Assembly (NCBI RefSeq): GCF_009829925.1
Contig: NZ_SNVJ01000003.1
Span: 124,001-188,000, forward strand
Source of the DNA: Teichococcus coralli
GTDB taxonomy: Bacteria > Pseudomonadota > Alphaproteobacteria > Acetobacterales > Acetobacteraceae
Length of the DNA stretch: 64,000 nt
Reading direction: 5' to 3'
Every line of letters begins with the position of its first letter. The stretch's first letter is position 1. The translations under genes and the position numbers were made by a program. Below, one piece after another: positions 17,283-27,797 of the stretch. The notes beneath the pieces were generated by a model. It was not told the origin of the DNA, did not search any database, and worked only from the letters and a program-made list of their open reading frames with translations.

Positions 17283-18349
17283 GGGAGGAGGGCTTCGCGG
17301 GCGTCCGCCTGGAGCGGGTAAGCAAGGCCTACGGACCGGAGACGGTGGTCAGGGAGATTTCCCTGGCCATCCCGCAGGGCGAGTTCTTCACGCTGCTCGG
17401 ACCCTCGGGCAGCGGCAAGACCACCACCCTCTCGATGATCGCCGGCTTCACCCTGCCCAGCCAGGGCAGCATCCATATCGACGGCCGGGACGCCACGCGC
17501 GCCCCGCCGCGCGCGCGCGGCCTCGGCATGGTGTTCCAGAACTACGCCATCTTCCCGCATCTCGACGTGTTCGGCAACGTCGCCTTCCCGCTCACCGTGC
17601 GGAAGGTGCCGAAGGCCGAGGTGGCGCGGCGGGTGGCGGAGGCGCTCGCCATGGTGAAGCTGACCGGCCTGGAGAAGCGCTTCGCCCGCCAGCTCTCCGG
17701 CGGGCAGCAGCAGCGCGTGGCGCTCGCCCGCGCCATCGTCGGCCAGCCGCGCGTGGTGCTGATGGACGAGCCGCTCGGCGCGCTGGACAAGAACCTGCGC
17801 TACCACATGCAGGTGGAGATCAAGGAGATCTCGCGCCGCCTCGGCATGACCGTGGTCTACGTCACCCACGACCAGGAGGAGGCGCTGACCATGTCGGACC
17901 GGATCGCCATCATGGACCGTGGCCGCATCGCGCAGATGGGGCCGCCGCGCGAGGTCTATGAGCGCCCGGAGAGCGCCTTCGTGGCGAAGTTCCTCGGCGA
18001 GGCCAACCTGATCCGCGCCCGCAGGCGGGACGGCGCCCTGCGCGGCGCGGGGGCGGCACGCTTCGAGGTCGCCGCGGACCGCCCCGGGCTGGCGGAAGGC
18101 CAGGTCTTCGTGCGGCCGGAGAAGGTGCGGCTGCTGCCGGAGGGCGCCGCGCCGGCGGCCAACCAGGTGGCGGGCACCGTGCGCCACACCGCCTTCCTCG
18201 GCAACGTCGTGCGCTACGAGGTGACGCTGCCGGAGGGCGAGGTGATGCTCTGCGACGCCACCAACGCCTCCGGCACCGTGCTGCGCCAGCCGGGCGAGCC
18301 GGTCGGCCTGGCCTGGAACGCCGCCGACGCCCTTCTGCTGGAGGGGTAA
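17279..18349 (+). CDS. ABC transporter ATP-binding protein, PotA-like
   Basis: A 356-residue cytoplasmic ATPase. Walker A GPSGSGKTT (residues 41-49), Q-loop FQNYAIFPH, signature LSGGQQQR, Walker B VVLMDEP with GALDKNLR as D-loop, and the switch His in VTHDQEEA. The C-terminal ~100 residues form a TOBE domain as in PotA/MalK-class importers. Its ATG overlaps the stop of the binding-protein gene (ATGA). Together with the two permeases it energises uptake for the oxidase operon. Confidence 0.92.
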   Translation: MREEGFAGVRLERVSKAYGPETVVREISLAIPQGEFFTLLGPSGSGKTTTLSMIAGFTLPSQGSIHIDGRDATRAPPRARGLGMVFQNYAIFPHLDVFGNVAFPLTVRKVPKAEVARRVAEALAMVKLTGLEKRFARQLSGGQQQRVALARAIVGQPRVVLMDEPLGALDKNLRYHMQVEIKEISRRLGMTVVYVTHDQEEALTMSDRIAIMDRGRIAQMGPPREVYERPESAFVAKFLGEANLIRARRRDGALRGAGAARFEVAADRPGLAEGQVFVRPEKVRLLPEGAAPAANQVAGTVRHTAFLGNVVRYEVTLPEGEVMLCDATNASGTVLRQPGEPVGLAWNAADALLLEG

Positions 18350-18353
18350 GCCC

Positions 18354-19196
18354 ATGCCGCTCCGCCATTTCGCGAAATGGGCGCTGATCGCGCCCGCCCT
18401 GGCGCTGCTGCTGCTGCTCTTCATCACGCCGATCGGCTGGTTCATCGCCGAATCCCTCGCCGAGCTGGGCAGCGCGAGCGAGGTCTGGCTGGAGGCGAAG
18501 GCGGTGCTGGGCTCGCGCGCCATTCTCGGCGCCATCCTCAACACCAACGGCATCGCGCTCACCGTCACGCTGATGGTGCTGGCGATCGGCTATCCGCTCT
18601 CCTACGCGCTCTCCCGCGCGCGGGGGCTGGCCTTCTCGCTGGTGCTGATCTGCGTCGTCATCCCCTATTTCACCAGCGTCATCGTCCGCACCTATGCCTG
18701 GATGGTGATCCTCGGGCGCAACGGGCTGATCAACCAGGTGCTGCTCGGCCTCGGCCTCGCCAGGGAGCCGGCGGACCTGCTCTACAACCGCACCGGCGTC
18801 ATCATCGGCATGACCTACGTGCTGCTGCCCTACATGGTGCTGACGCTCTACGCCGCCATGAAGGCGGTGGACCCGCGGCTGCTGCAGGCGGCCGAGGGCA
18901 TGGGCGCCGGCCCGCTCACGGTCTTCGCCAAGGTCTTCCTGCCGCTCACCCTGCATGGCGTGACGGCGGGCGCGCTGATCGTCTTCATCCTGGCGCTCGG
19001 CTTCTTCATCACGCCCGCGCTGATGGGCGGCCCGGGCGACGTCATGATGGCCATGCTGATCGAGCGCGAGATCGAGCTGTCGCAGAACTGGCCGGTGGCC
19101 GCGCTGATGACCATCGTGCTGCTGGCCATCACCCTGCTGCTCTACGCCGTCTATGCCCGCTTCGCCGACCGCACCGAGGAGGGCTTCGCGCGATGA
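18354..19196 (+). CDS. ABC transporter permease, PotB-like
   Basis: A 280-residue inner-membrane permease with about six hydrophobic segments. The first starts near residue 12 (ALIAPALALLLLLFITPI). The cytoplasmic coupling (EAA) loop is AAEGMGAGPLTVFAKVFLPLTLHG (about 178-201). It begins 4 bp after the ATPase gene and overlaps the next permease by ATGA. Forms the channel with the PotC-like partner. Confidence 0.9.
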   Translation: MPLRHFAKWALIAPALALLLLLFITPIGWFIAESLAELGSASEVWLEAKAVLGSRAILGAILNTNGIALTVTLMVLAIGYPLSYALSRARGLAFSLVLICVVIPYFTSVIVRTYAWMVILGRNGLINQVLLGLGLAREPADLLYNRTGVIIGMTYVLLPYMVLTLYAAMKAVDPRLLQAAEGMGAGPLTVFAKVFLPLTLHGVTAGALIVFILALGFFITPALMGGPGDVMMAMLIEREIELSQNWPVAALMTIVLLAITLLLYAVYARFADRTEEGFAR

Positions 19197-19999
19197 CCGG
19201 CTCCATCCTGCGCCTCGCCGCCATCCGCCTGCTCGTCGTGCTGCTCTGCACGGCGATGCTGGCGCCCATCGCCATTGTCGTGATCGCCTCCTTCAGCGGC
19301 GACGGCTACCTGAAATTCCCGCCCGACAGCCTCTCGCTGCGCTGGTATCTCCGCTTCCTCGGCGACCCGCGCTGGCTGGCGGCGCTGTGGAACTCCTTCC
19401 TGGTGGCGGCGATGACCTGCCTGCTCGCCACCGCGCTCGGCTTCCTCGCCGCCTATGCCATGGCGCGCGGCCATTTCAGCTTCCGCCGCGCCATCACCGC
19501 GCTGCTGCTGATGCCGCTGATCGTGCCGCATGTGGTGACGGCGATCGCCATGTACTTCCTTTCCGCCCGGCTCGGGCTGATCGGCGTCCGGCCCTGGATC
19601 GCGGTGGCGCACAGCGTCGTGGCGCTGCCGGTGGTGCTGGTGATCCTGCAATCGGCGCTCAAGACGGTGGACCCCAACCTGGAGCGCGCGGCGATGATCT
19701 TCGGCTGCACGCGCGCGGGCGTGTTCCGCCGCGTGGTGCTGCCGCTGGCGCTGCCCGGCCTGGTCTCGGCGATGCTGTTCTCCTTCCTCACCTCCTTCGA
19801 CGAGCTGGTGATCTCGCTCTTCCTCGCCGGCATCCGCGCCGAGACGCTGCCGGTGCGGATCTGGAACAGCCTGCTGCTGGAGGTGGAGCCGACCATCGCC
19901 GCGGTCAGCGCCCTGCTGATCGGCGTCACCTGCCTGGCGCTGCTCGCCGAATGGGCGGTGCGCCAGGCGCGCGAGCGGAGCGCCACCGCCACGCGGTGA
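19193..19999 (+). CDS. ABC transporter permease, PotC-like
   Basis: A 268-residue permease with six predicted membrane segments, the first at about residues 8-30. The coupling loop is AAMIFGCTRAGVFRRVVLPLALPG (about 163-186). It is the last gene of the 11,997-19,999 operon, overlapping its partner by ATGA; the amidase gene converges from the other side, 27 bp away. Confidence 0.9.
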   Translation: MTGSILRLAAIRLLVVLLCTAMLAPIAIVVIASFSGDGYLKFPPDSLSLRWYLRFLGDPRWLAALWNSFLVAAMTCLLATALGFLAAYAMARGHFSFRRAITALLLMPLIVPHVVTAIAMYFLSARLGLIGVRPWIAVAHSVVALPVVLVILQSALKTVDPNLERAAMIFGCTRAGVFRRVVLPLALPGLVSAMLFSFLTSFDELVISLFLAGIRAETLPVRIWNSLLLEVEPTIAAVSALLIGVTCLALLAEWAVRQARERSATATR

Positions 20000-20026
20000 C
20001 GCCCCCACCCTCGGAACGGCAGGGCC

Positions 20027-21469
20027 TCAGGCGACGGCCGCCTCCGGCCAGGCCGCCGCCCAGGGGCGCGCCGCCTCCAGCACGCCGCCGAGGCGCAGCA
20101 GGTCAAGGTCCGCGCCCCAGCGGCCGACCAGTTGCACCGCCGTCGGCAGGCCGTCCGTGCCGAAGCCGGAGGGCACGGTCAGCGCCGGATGGCCGGTCAG
20201 GTTGAAGGGATAGACGTAGCTGCTCCAGCCCTGGCGGGTGATGCCGCAGCGGACGCCCTCCACCTCCACCTCGTCATGGGCGGCGTCGAAATCCGCCGGC
20301 AGGGCGGTGCGGCTGAGGGTGGGCGTCACCAGCAGGTCGTAGCGCTCGAACAGGCCCTGGATGGCGCGGAACAGGCGCGTGCGGGCGAACTGCGCCTGGC
20401 GGAACTCGTGCAGCGAGAAGCCGTCGCCGCGCTGCATGAAGGCGAGCAGCGTGGGGTCCATCTTCTCCTGCCATTCCGGCAGGTGCTTCGCCATCGCGAC
20501 GGCGAAATTGGCCTGGTACATGATGCGGCCGGGGAACTCGATCCAGTCGATCGCCTCCGCCACCGGCTCCACCATGGCGCCCTGCCCCTCCAGCACGGCG
20601 AGCATGGCCCGCGTGTTCTCCGCCATGTCGGCGGCGAGGCGCGGATTGGCCGCGTGCTCGATGAAGCCGATGCGGAGGCCGGAAAGATCATTGCCCGCCA
20701 GCGCCGGGCTCAGCCGGGGCGCCGGCTGCGCCGCCATCGTCCAGGGGTCGCGCCCGGTCGGGCCGGCCATGGCGGCGAACATCACCGCGGCGTCGCCGAT
20801 GCTGCGCGCCATCGGCCCGGCATAGGTGTAGTTGGCGAAGGCGTCGGCCGCCGACTGCCAGGGCACCGTGCCGAGCGTCGGCTTGAGCCCGACGATACCG
20901 CAGCAGGCGGCCGGGATGCGCACCGATCCCGCGCCGTCCGTGCCGAGCGCGATCGGCCCGACGCCCGCCGCCACCGCCGCCGCCGCGCCGCCGCTGGAGC
21001 CGCCGGAGGTGCGCGACAGGTCCCAGGGATTGGGCGTGGTCCCGAAGGCGGGGCCGTCCGTCAGGCCCTTGTGGCCGAACTCCGGCATGTGGGTCTTGGC
21101 GAAGACGATGGCGCCGGCCGCGCGCAGCCGCTGTACCAGCACGTCGTCGGCCGCCGCCGGCGGCTGCCCGGCGAAGATGGCCGAGCCGTGCGCGGTGGTC
21201 AGGCCGGCGACGTCCACCTGGTCCTTGATGCTCACCGGCACGCCATGCAGCGGGCCGAGCGGCCCGCCCTGCATCACCGCGGCCTCGGCCTGGCGGGCGC
21301 CTTCCAGCGCCGCCTCCTCGGCCAGCGCGGCGAAGGCGTTCAGCCGCGGCTGCGCGGCGCGGGCGGCGGCCAGCACGGCCTGCATGTACTCGACGGGGGA
21401 AAGGCGACGGGCGCGGATCAGGCCGGCGGCGCGCTGCGCGGTCAGCCGCAGCAATTCGGTCTCGGGCAT
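20027..21469 (-). CDS. Amidase-signature family amidase
   Basis: A 480-residue amidase of the Ser-cisSer-Lys family. The catalytic lysine is K82 (SIKDQVDV), the cis-serine S158 lies in the SGGSSGG loop, and the nucleophile S182 lies in TDGAGSVRIPA. I start at Met 21469 (MPETELLRL), with a strong AAGGAGG site just upstream. It releases ammonia or an amine from an unknown carboxamide. It diverges from the family-5 binding protein, and the shared upstream region carries a TGATATATCA-like operator, so it probably belongs to the same amide regulon. It is convergent with the Pot-type operon. Confidence 0.9.
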   Translation of the reverse strand: MPETELLRLTAQRAAGLIRARRLSPVEYMQAVLAAARAAQPRLNAFAALAEEAALEGARQAEAAVMQGGPLGPLHGVPVSIKDQVDVAGLTTAHGSAIFAGQPPAAADDVLVQRLRAAGAIVFAKTHMPEFGHKGLTDGPAFGTTPNPWDLSRTSGGSSGGAAAAVAAGVGPIALGTDGAGSVRIPAACCGIVGLKPTLGTVPWQSAADAFANYTYAGPMARSIGDAAVMFAAMAGPTGRDPWTMAAQPAPRLSPALAGNDLSGLRIGFIEHAANPRLAADMAENTRAMLAVLEGQGAMVEPVAEAIDWIEFPGRIMYQANFAVAMAKHLPEWQEKMDPTLLAFMQRGDGFSLHEFRQAQFARTRLFRAIQGLFERYDLLVTPTLSRTALPADFDAAHDEVEVEGVRCGITRQGWSSYVYPFNLTGHPALTVPSGFGTDGLPTAVQLVGRWGADLDLLRLGGVLEAARPWAAAWPEAAVA

Positions 21470-21526
21470 GGAGCCTCCTTGAATCTGCGCCGTCCGGGAA
21501 TGCGGCGCTTGACGTGGGGAGCAGCC

Positions 21527-21543
21527 TGATATCGGATATATCA
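21527..21543. promoter_or_regulatory. GntR-type operator, site A
   Basis: The palindrome TGATAT-N5-ATATCA contains GGATATATCA (21534-21543), which matches the perfect TGATATATCA sites at 25780 and 35340 in nine of ten bases. It lies in the intergenic region between the divergent amidase (start 21469) and binding-protein gene (start 21680), so it could control both. The proposed binder is the GntR protein at 28617-29309; this is inference from co-location. Confidence 0.6.
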
Positions 21544-21679
21544 TCTTTCAAGTCGCTTCCGGCCAGGACCTCGCCAGAAGGTCGCCGGACGGAAGGGCGC
21601 GCGCCCTTCCAGGGAAACACGCCGGACCAACGGCACCGGGCCCGCCCGGTGAAGCCGCCGCGAAAAGGGAGAGCTGAGC

Positions 21680-23257
21680 ATGATCCGAGAAGGCTTCAAC
21701 AGGCGCAGCCTGCTCGCCGGCAGCGCCGCCGCCATGGCCTTGCCGCTGATCGGCATGCCGCGCCCGGCGCGCGCGGCCGGTGGGCAGGTCACCGCCGTGC
21801 TGGAATCCGAGGTCGTCATCCTCGACCCGCACATGACCACCGCCGCGATCACCCGCACCTTCGCTTATCACGTCTTCGACACGCTCTTCTCGATGGACTC
21901 GGCAGGCAATATCCGCCCGCAGATGGCCTCCGGGCACCAGGTCTCGGAGGACGGGCTGACCTGGACCATCCCCCTGCGCGACGGGTTGCTCTGGCATGAC
22001 GGCGCGCCCGTCACCGCCGCCGACTGCGCTGCCTCGCTGGCGCGCTGGGCACCGCGCGACGGGCTCGGGCGGATGATCATGGCCGCGGGCGCCAGCTTCG
22101 CGGCGAAGGACGCGAAGACCGTCACCATCGCGCTGAAAGAGCCCTTCCCGCTGATGCTGGACGTGCTGGGCAAGCCGAATGCGCCGGTGCCGGTGATGAT
22201 GCCGGAGCGCATCATCAAGGCGGCGGGCGACCAGCGCATCAAGGAGATCACCGGCTCCGGCCCCTTCCGCTTCCGCCCCGACCTCTGGCGCACCGGCGAC
22301 AGCATGGTGCTGGAGCGCAACGACAAGTATGTGCCGCGCGAGGAGGCGCCCGACTTCCTCTCCGGCGGCAAGCGGGTGCAGATCGAGCAGCTGCTGCTGA
22401 AGGTCATGCCGGACGACACCACCGGCGCCAACGCGCTCGCCGCCGGCGAGATCGACTACATGCAGTATTTGCCCTTCGACTTCCTGGGCCTGTTGGAGCG
22501 CAACAAGGATGTGAAGCTGATCGGCCTGGGCGGCATCCACATGTTCCAGGGCAATTTCCGCCTGAACCATGCGAGCGGCCCCTTCGCCGACCCCGCGGTG
22601 CGGCGCGTCCTGTGGAAGCTGGTGGACCAGAAGGCGACCCTGACCGCCATCGGCATCCCCGAGAAGTTCCGGGTGGATGCCTGCGGCTCCTTCTTCATGT
22701 GCGGCACGCCGCTGGAGACCGAGGCGGGTGCCCGTGTTGCCAAGCTCGACATCGAGGGCGCGCGCGCCGAGCTGAAAAAGACCGGCTACAAGGGCGAGCC
22801 GGTGATGATGCTGGAAGTGTCCGGCTCCATCTCGCAGACGGCCGGGCACGTGCTGGCCGAGAACCTGAAGGCGGCCGGCTTCACCGTGGAGGAGCAGACC
22901 ATGGATTGGGGCACCGTGCTCGCCCGCCGCAGCAAGAAGGAAGGCTGGAGCCTCTATCCCGTCTATTCCAACGGCGTGGACATGATGTCGCCGCTGAACC
23001 ACTTCTACATCGGCAACAACTGCGTGGACTACGCCGGCTGGAGCTGCGACGCACGGATGACGCGGCTGTTGGAGGACTTCGTCAAGGCGCCCGACGCCGC
23101 CGCCCGCAAGGACATCGCGGGGAAGATCCAGGAGATCGCCTACGAGACGGTGCCGAGCGTGATGTGGGGCCAGTTCTCGCGGCCGGCCGGCTACCGCGCG
23201 CGGCTGAGGAACATGATCGAGTCCAGCTTCCCGATGTTCTGGCAGGTGGAAGTCTGA
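21680..23257 (+). CDS. ABC transporter substrate-binding protein, family 5 (peptide type)
   Basis: A 525-residue periplasmic family-5 solute-binding protein with a Tat-type signal (NRRSLLAGSAAAMALPL, cleaved near ARAAG). Typical family segments include VFDTLFSMDSAGNIRPQMASG and WHDGAPVTAADCAASL. The start ATG 21680 has the ribosome site AAGGGAGAG at 21665-21673, which could pair with the CUCCC loops of the small RNA. No Dpp/Opp-type permease or ATPase is present in the window, so its membrane partners are elsewhere or it shares the Pot-type permeases downstream, which would be unusual. It is followed 102 bp later by an acylase gene. Confidence 0.88.
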   Translation: MIREGFNRRSLLAGSAAAMALPLIGMPRPARAAGGQVTAVLESEVVILDPHMTTAAITRTFAYHVFDTLFSMDSAGNIRPQMASGHQVSEDGLTWTIPLRDGLLWHDGAPVTAADCAASLARWAPRDGLGRMIMAAGASFAAKDAKTVTIALKEPFPLMLDVLGKPNAPVPVMMPERIIKAAGDQRIKEITGSGPFRFRPDLWRTGDSMVLERNDKYVPREEAPDFLSGGKRVQIEQLLLKVMPDDTTGANALAAGEIDYMQYLPFDFLGLLERNKDVKLIGLGGIHMFQGNFRLNHASGPFADPAVRRVLWKLVDQKATLTAIGIPEKFRVDACGSFFMCGTPLETEAGARVAKLDIEGARAELKKTGYKGEPVMMLEVSGSISQTAGHVLAENLKAAGFTVEEQTMDWGTVLARRSKKEGWSLYPVYSNGVDMMSPLNHFYIGNNCVDYAGWSCDARMTRLLEDFVKAPDAAARKDIAGKIQEIAYETVPSVMWGQFSRPAGYRARLRNMIESSFPMFWQVEV

Positions 23258-23265
23258 GAGACAGC

Positions 23266-23320
23266 CTGGGGGAAGGAATTCCCCCAGACCCCCATCTTTC
23301 TTCTGCCCGTTGGCGTTGCG
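23266..23320. repeat. REP-like palindromic repeat, copy 1
   Basis: The palindrome CTGGGGGAA/TTCCCCCAG (23266-23274 with 23279-23287) is followed by a pyrimidine-rich tail and CTGCCCGTTGGCGTTGCG. The reverse complement of 29326-29383 matches it almost base for base over about 55 bp. It sits between the binding-protein and acylase genes and could also act as a transcription-attenuating hairpin. Confidence 0.75.
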
Positions 23321-23359
23321 CCCGACGGCGCCGCCAGCTCTTCCCGCCAAGGACCTCCG

Positions 23360-25681
23360 ATGCCCCTCGACCGCGCAACCGTCGAAGCCGCGCTGCCGGA
23401 CCTCGACGCCCGCCTGCCGCTGCCCGGCCTCTCCGCCCCCGCCACCGTTCTGCGCGACGAATGGGGCATTCCGCACATCCGTGCCGCGACCAGCCGGGAT
23501 GCCTGGATGGCGCTGGGCTTCGTCCACGCGCAGGACCGCCTCTTCCAGATGGACCTGACCCGGCGCCGCGCCATCGGCCGTGCCGCCGAGTGGCTGGGCG
23601 CCCCGGCGGCGGAGAGCGACATCCTGGTGCGCCGCCTCGGCATGGAGGCCGCCTGCCGGCGCGACTTCGCCGCCCTCGGCGGTGCCGCGCGCGAGATGCT
23701 GGAAGCCTACAGCGCCGGGGTGAACGCCTGGATCGGCGGCGGGCAGCCGAGGCCGGTCGAGTACGCGCTGCTGCAGGACGCGCCGGACCTCTGGGAGCCC
23801 TGGCACAGCATCGCGGTGATGCGCCGGCTCGGGCTGCTGATGGGCTCGGTGTGGTTCAAGCTGTGGCGCGCCGCCGCGCTGCCGGTGGTGGGGCCGGAAG
23901 GCGCGGCCAAGCTGCGCTACGACGACAGCGGCGCCGACCTGCTGTGCATCCCGCCCGGCGCGGAGGCGGAGCGCCTGCAGGCCGACCTGGCCGCCCTGGC
24001 CCCTGCGATCCGCGCCCTACTGGAAAGCATGGGCAAGAACACCGGCGGCGACGAGGTGGGTGGCGGCAGCAACAACTGGGCGGTGGGACCAACGCGCAGC
24101 GCCACGGGCCGGCCGGTGCTGGCGGGCGATCCGCACCGCGTCTTCGAGATCCCGAACATGTATGCGCAGCACCACCTCGCCTGCGACGCGTTCGACATGA
24201 TCGGGCTCACCGTTCCCGGCGTGCCGGGCTTCCCTCACTTCGCCCACAACGGCCAGGTCGCCTACTGCGTCACGCACGCCTTCATGGACATCCACGACCT
24301 GTTCCTGGAGCGGTTCGACGCGGATGCCAGCCATACCGAGGCGCCCGACGGGCCGGCGCCCGTGATGCGCCGGCGCGACAGCATCCGCATCCGGGGTGGC
24401 GAGGCGCGCGCGTTCGAGATCGTGGAAACCCGGCACGGCCCGGTGATCGCCGGCGATCCCGCGAGCGGCAGCGCCATCGCGCTGCGCTCGGTGCAGTTCG
24501 CCGAGACCGATCTTTCCTTTGAGTGCCTGCCGCGCATGACCACCGCGAGCGGCGTGGAGGCGCTCTTCGAGGCGACGCGCGGCTGGGGGCTGATCGACCA
24601 CAACCTGGTGGCGGGTGATACGGAAGGCCATATCGGCCATCTCGTGCGTGCCCGGCTGCCGCGCCGCCCGCGCAGCAACGGCTGGCTGCCGGTGCCGGGC
24701 TGGATGTCCAGGCATGACTGGCAAGGCTGGATCGCGCATGAGGAGATGCCGCGCAGCCTCGACCCCGAAGGGGGCATCATCGTCACCGCCAACAACCGCG
24801 TCGTCGCCGACGATGCGCATCCCGACTATCTCTGCACGGACTGCCACCCGCCCTATCGCGCGCGCCGCATCGCCGCCCGGCTGGCGGAAGGGGGCGCCTT
24901 CGCGCCGGAGGATGCCGCCGGCATCCATGCCGACACGCTTTCGCCCAACGCCCTGCTGCTGCGCGAGCGGCTGGCCGCCTCGCCCGCCCCCGAGGAGCCC
25001 GCCGCGGCGGCGCTCCGCGAGCGCCTGCTGGCCTGGGACGGCCGGATGGAGGCCGATGCCGAGGCGCCGCCGGCCTATATCGCCCTGCGCAGGGCGCTGA
25101 CCGCGATCCTGGCGGAGCGCAGCGGCCTTGCCGCCGCGGGCGCAAGCCCGCTGGCGCAGGTTACGCCGGGGATCGCGCCGCAGAACCAGCTGTGGTGGAC
25201 ATTGCCCGAGCTGCTGCGCCGCGACGATGCCAGCCTGCTCGGCGGCTGGAGCTGGCGAGAGGCCTTGCAGGCCGCCCTTGCCCGCGCCGCCGCGGCGCCC
25301 GCCGGAGAAAGCTGGGGCGCGGTGCACCAGCCGCGCTTCACCCATCCGCTCTCGCCGCTCTTTCCCGAGGCGGCGGCGCTGCTCGACCCTCCCTCCCGGC
25401 CGGTGGGCGGCGATGGCGACACGGTGCTGGCCAACGGGCTGCTCTGTGCCGGAGGGCCGACCGCCACCTACGGCGCGCTGGCGCGCTACGTCTTCGACGT
25501 GGGGAACTGGGATGCCTGCCAGTGGGTGGTGTTCCATGGCGCCTCGGGCCAGCCGGGCAGCGCGCATTATGCCGATCAGAACGAAGCCTGGTCGGCCACG
25601 CGGATGGTGCCCATGCGGTACGCCTGGAAGGGCATCGAGCAGGCGGCACGTCACCGCCAGGACCTGGTGCCGGCGGCGTGA
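23360..25681 (+). CDS. Penicillin acylase-family Ntn hydrolase without signal peptide
   Basis: A 773-residue N-terminal-nucleophile amidohydrolase of the penicillin/aculeacin/acyl-homoserine-lactone acylase family. The early motif RDEWGIPHIRA (about residues 31-41) and FVHAQDRLFQMDLTRRRA are typical of the alpha part. The predicted autocleavage nucleophile is S237 in GGGSNNWAV, giving an alpha chain of about 236 and a beta chain of about 537 residues. Members are normally exported to the periplasm, but I see no signal sequence, so this one looks cytoplasmic and would act on an imported N-acyl or amide substrate. The ribosome site AAGGAC precedes ATG 23360. It lies between operators A and B. 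Confidence 0.87.
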   Translation: MPLDRATVEAALPDLDARLPLPGLSAPATVLRDEWGIPHIRAATSRDAWMALGFVHAQDRLFQMDLTRRRAIGRAAEWLGAPAAESDILVRRLGMEAACRRDFAALGGAAREMLEAYSAGVNAWIGGGQPRPVEYALLQDAPDLWEPWHSIAVMRRLGLLMGSVWFKLWRAAALPVVGPEGAAKLRYDDSGADLLCIPPGAEAERLQADLAALAPAIRALLESMGKNTGGDEVGGGSNNWAVGPTRSATGRPVLAGDPHRVFEIPNMYAQHHLACDAFDMIGLTVPGVPGFPHFAHNGQVAYCVTHAFMDIHDLFLERFDADASHTEAPDGPAPVMRRRDSIRIRGGEARAFEIVETRHGPVIAGDPASGSAIALRSVQFAETDLSFECLPRMTTASGVEALFEATRGWGLIDHNLVAGDTEGHIGHLVRARLPRRPRSNGWLPVPGWMSRHDWQGWIAHEEMPRSLDPEGGIIVTANNRVVADDAHPDYLCTDCHPPYRARRIAARLAEGGAFAPEDAAGIHADTLSPNALLLRERLAASPAPEEPAAAALRERLLAWDGRMEADAEAPPAYIALRRALTAILAERSGLAAAGASPLAQVTPGIAPQNQLWWTLPELLRRDDASLLGGWSWREALQAALARAAAAPAGESWGAVHQPRFTHPLSPLFPEAAALLDPPSRPVGGDGDTVLANGLLCAGGPTATYGALARYVFDVGNWDACQWVVFHGASGQPGSAHYADQNEAWSATRMVPMRYAWKGIEQAARHRQDLVPAA

Positions 25682-25779
25682 ACGCCTCGCCTGCCGCGCA
25701 GCCCCCGCAAGGGGCGCGAGAAGCCGCGGGAAGCACGATCCCTGCACAGCAGGCAGCAAGCACCGGCTTGCGGTCCCGC

Positions 25780-25789
25780 TGATATATCA
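25780..25789. promoter_or_regulatory. GntR-type operator, site B (TGATATATCA)
   Basis: A perfect 10-bp palindrome 38 bp upstream of the importer operon that starts at GTG 25828. It is identical to site C at 35340 and related to site A at 21527. An all-A/T core in ~70% GC DNA repeated before three transcription units is unlikely by chance. This operon itself encodes a GntR regulator. Confidence 0.65.
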
Positions 25790-25827
25790 AATAGTCTTTC
25801 CTGGAACCAAGCCGCCGAGGAGGCAGG

Positions 25828-26927
<1,100 letters not shown>

Positions 26928-26931
<4 letters not shown>

Positions 26932-27797
26932 GCCGCCGGCCCTCGCGCTTCATGCTGGGCGGGCGCCGATTCAGCCCGGCGGCGAGCCTGGCGCTGGCGG
27001 CGCCCTTCCTGCTGCTGCTTCTGGTCGTTTTCATCCTGCCGCTGGCGACGCTGCTGCATGAAAGCCTCTTCGTGCCGTCGCCAGGCCTCGGCAACTACGC
27101 GCATGCGCTGGAGGAGCCGGTCTATCTGCGGGTGATGCTGCGCACGCTGCGCATCGCCTTCCTGGTCACGCTGCTGGCGCTGGTGCTGGCCTGGCCGCTG
27201 GCCTGGGTGATGTCGCGCAGCCGCGGGCTCGGGCTGGCCTTGCTGGGCGCGGCGGTGCTGCTGCCGCTCTGGACCTCGGTGCTGGTGCGCACCTATGCCT
27301 GGATGGTGCTGCTGCAGCGCAACGGCGTGATCAACCAGATGCTGGCGCGGCTCGGCCTGATCGAGCAGCCGGTGCGCCTGCTCTACACCGAGGGCGCGGT
27401 GGTGCTGGCCATGGCGCATGTGCTGCTGCCCTTCATGGTGCTGCCGCTCTATTCCGCGCTGAAGGGCATCCCGGAGGATTATCCCCGCGCGGCGCAGATG
27501 CTGGGCGCCTCGCCCTGGGCCACCTTCCGCGAGGTGGTCTGGCCGCTCTGCCTGCCCGGTGTCACCTCGGGCTGCCTGATGGTCTTCCTGCTGGCGCTGG
27601 GCTTCTTCGTGACGCCGGCGCTGATCGGCGGGCCGCAGCAGATGATGATCGCGACGCTGGTTTCCCAGCAGGTGCGCGAGCTGCTGGACTGGCCCTTCGC
27701 CGGCGCGCTGGTCGGCATCCTGCTGGCCTTCGTGCTGGCGCTGGTGCTGCTGTTCCGCCGCGCCGTGCGGCTCGACCGCTTCGTGGGGCAGGCATGA
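26928..27797 (+). CDS. ABC transporter permease, PotB-like (second system)
   Basis: A 289-residue permease starting at GTG 26928, overlapping the ATPase stop (GTGA). About six membrane segments; the first follows a basic N-terminus (LALAAPFLLLLLVVFILPLA, residues ~20-38). The coupling loop is AAQMLGASPWATFREVVWPLCLPG (about 185-208). It overlaps its partner permease by ATGA. Confidence 0.9.
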
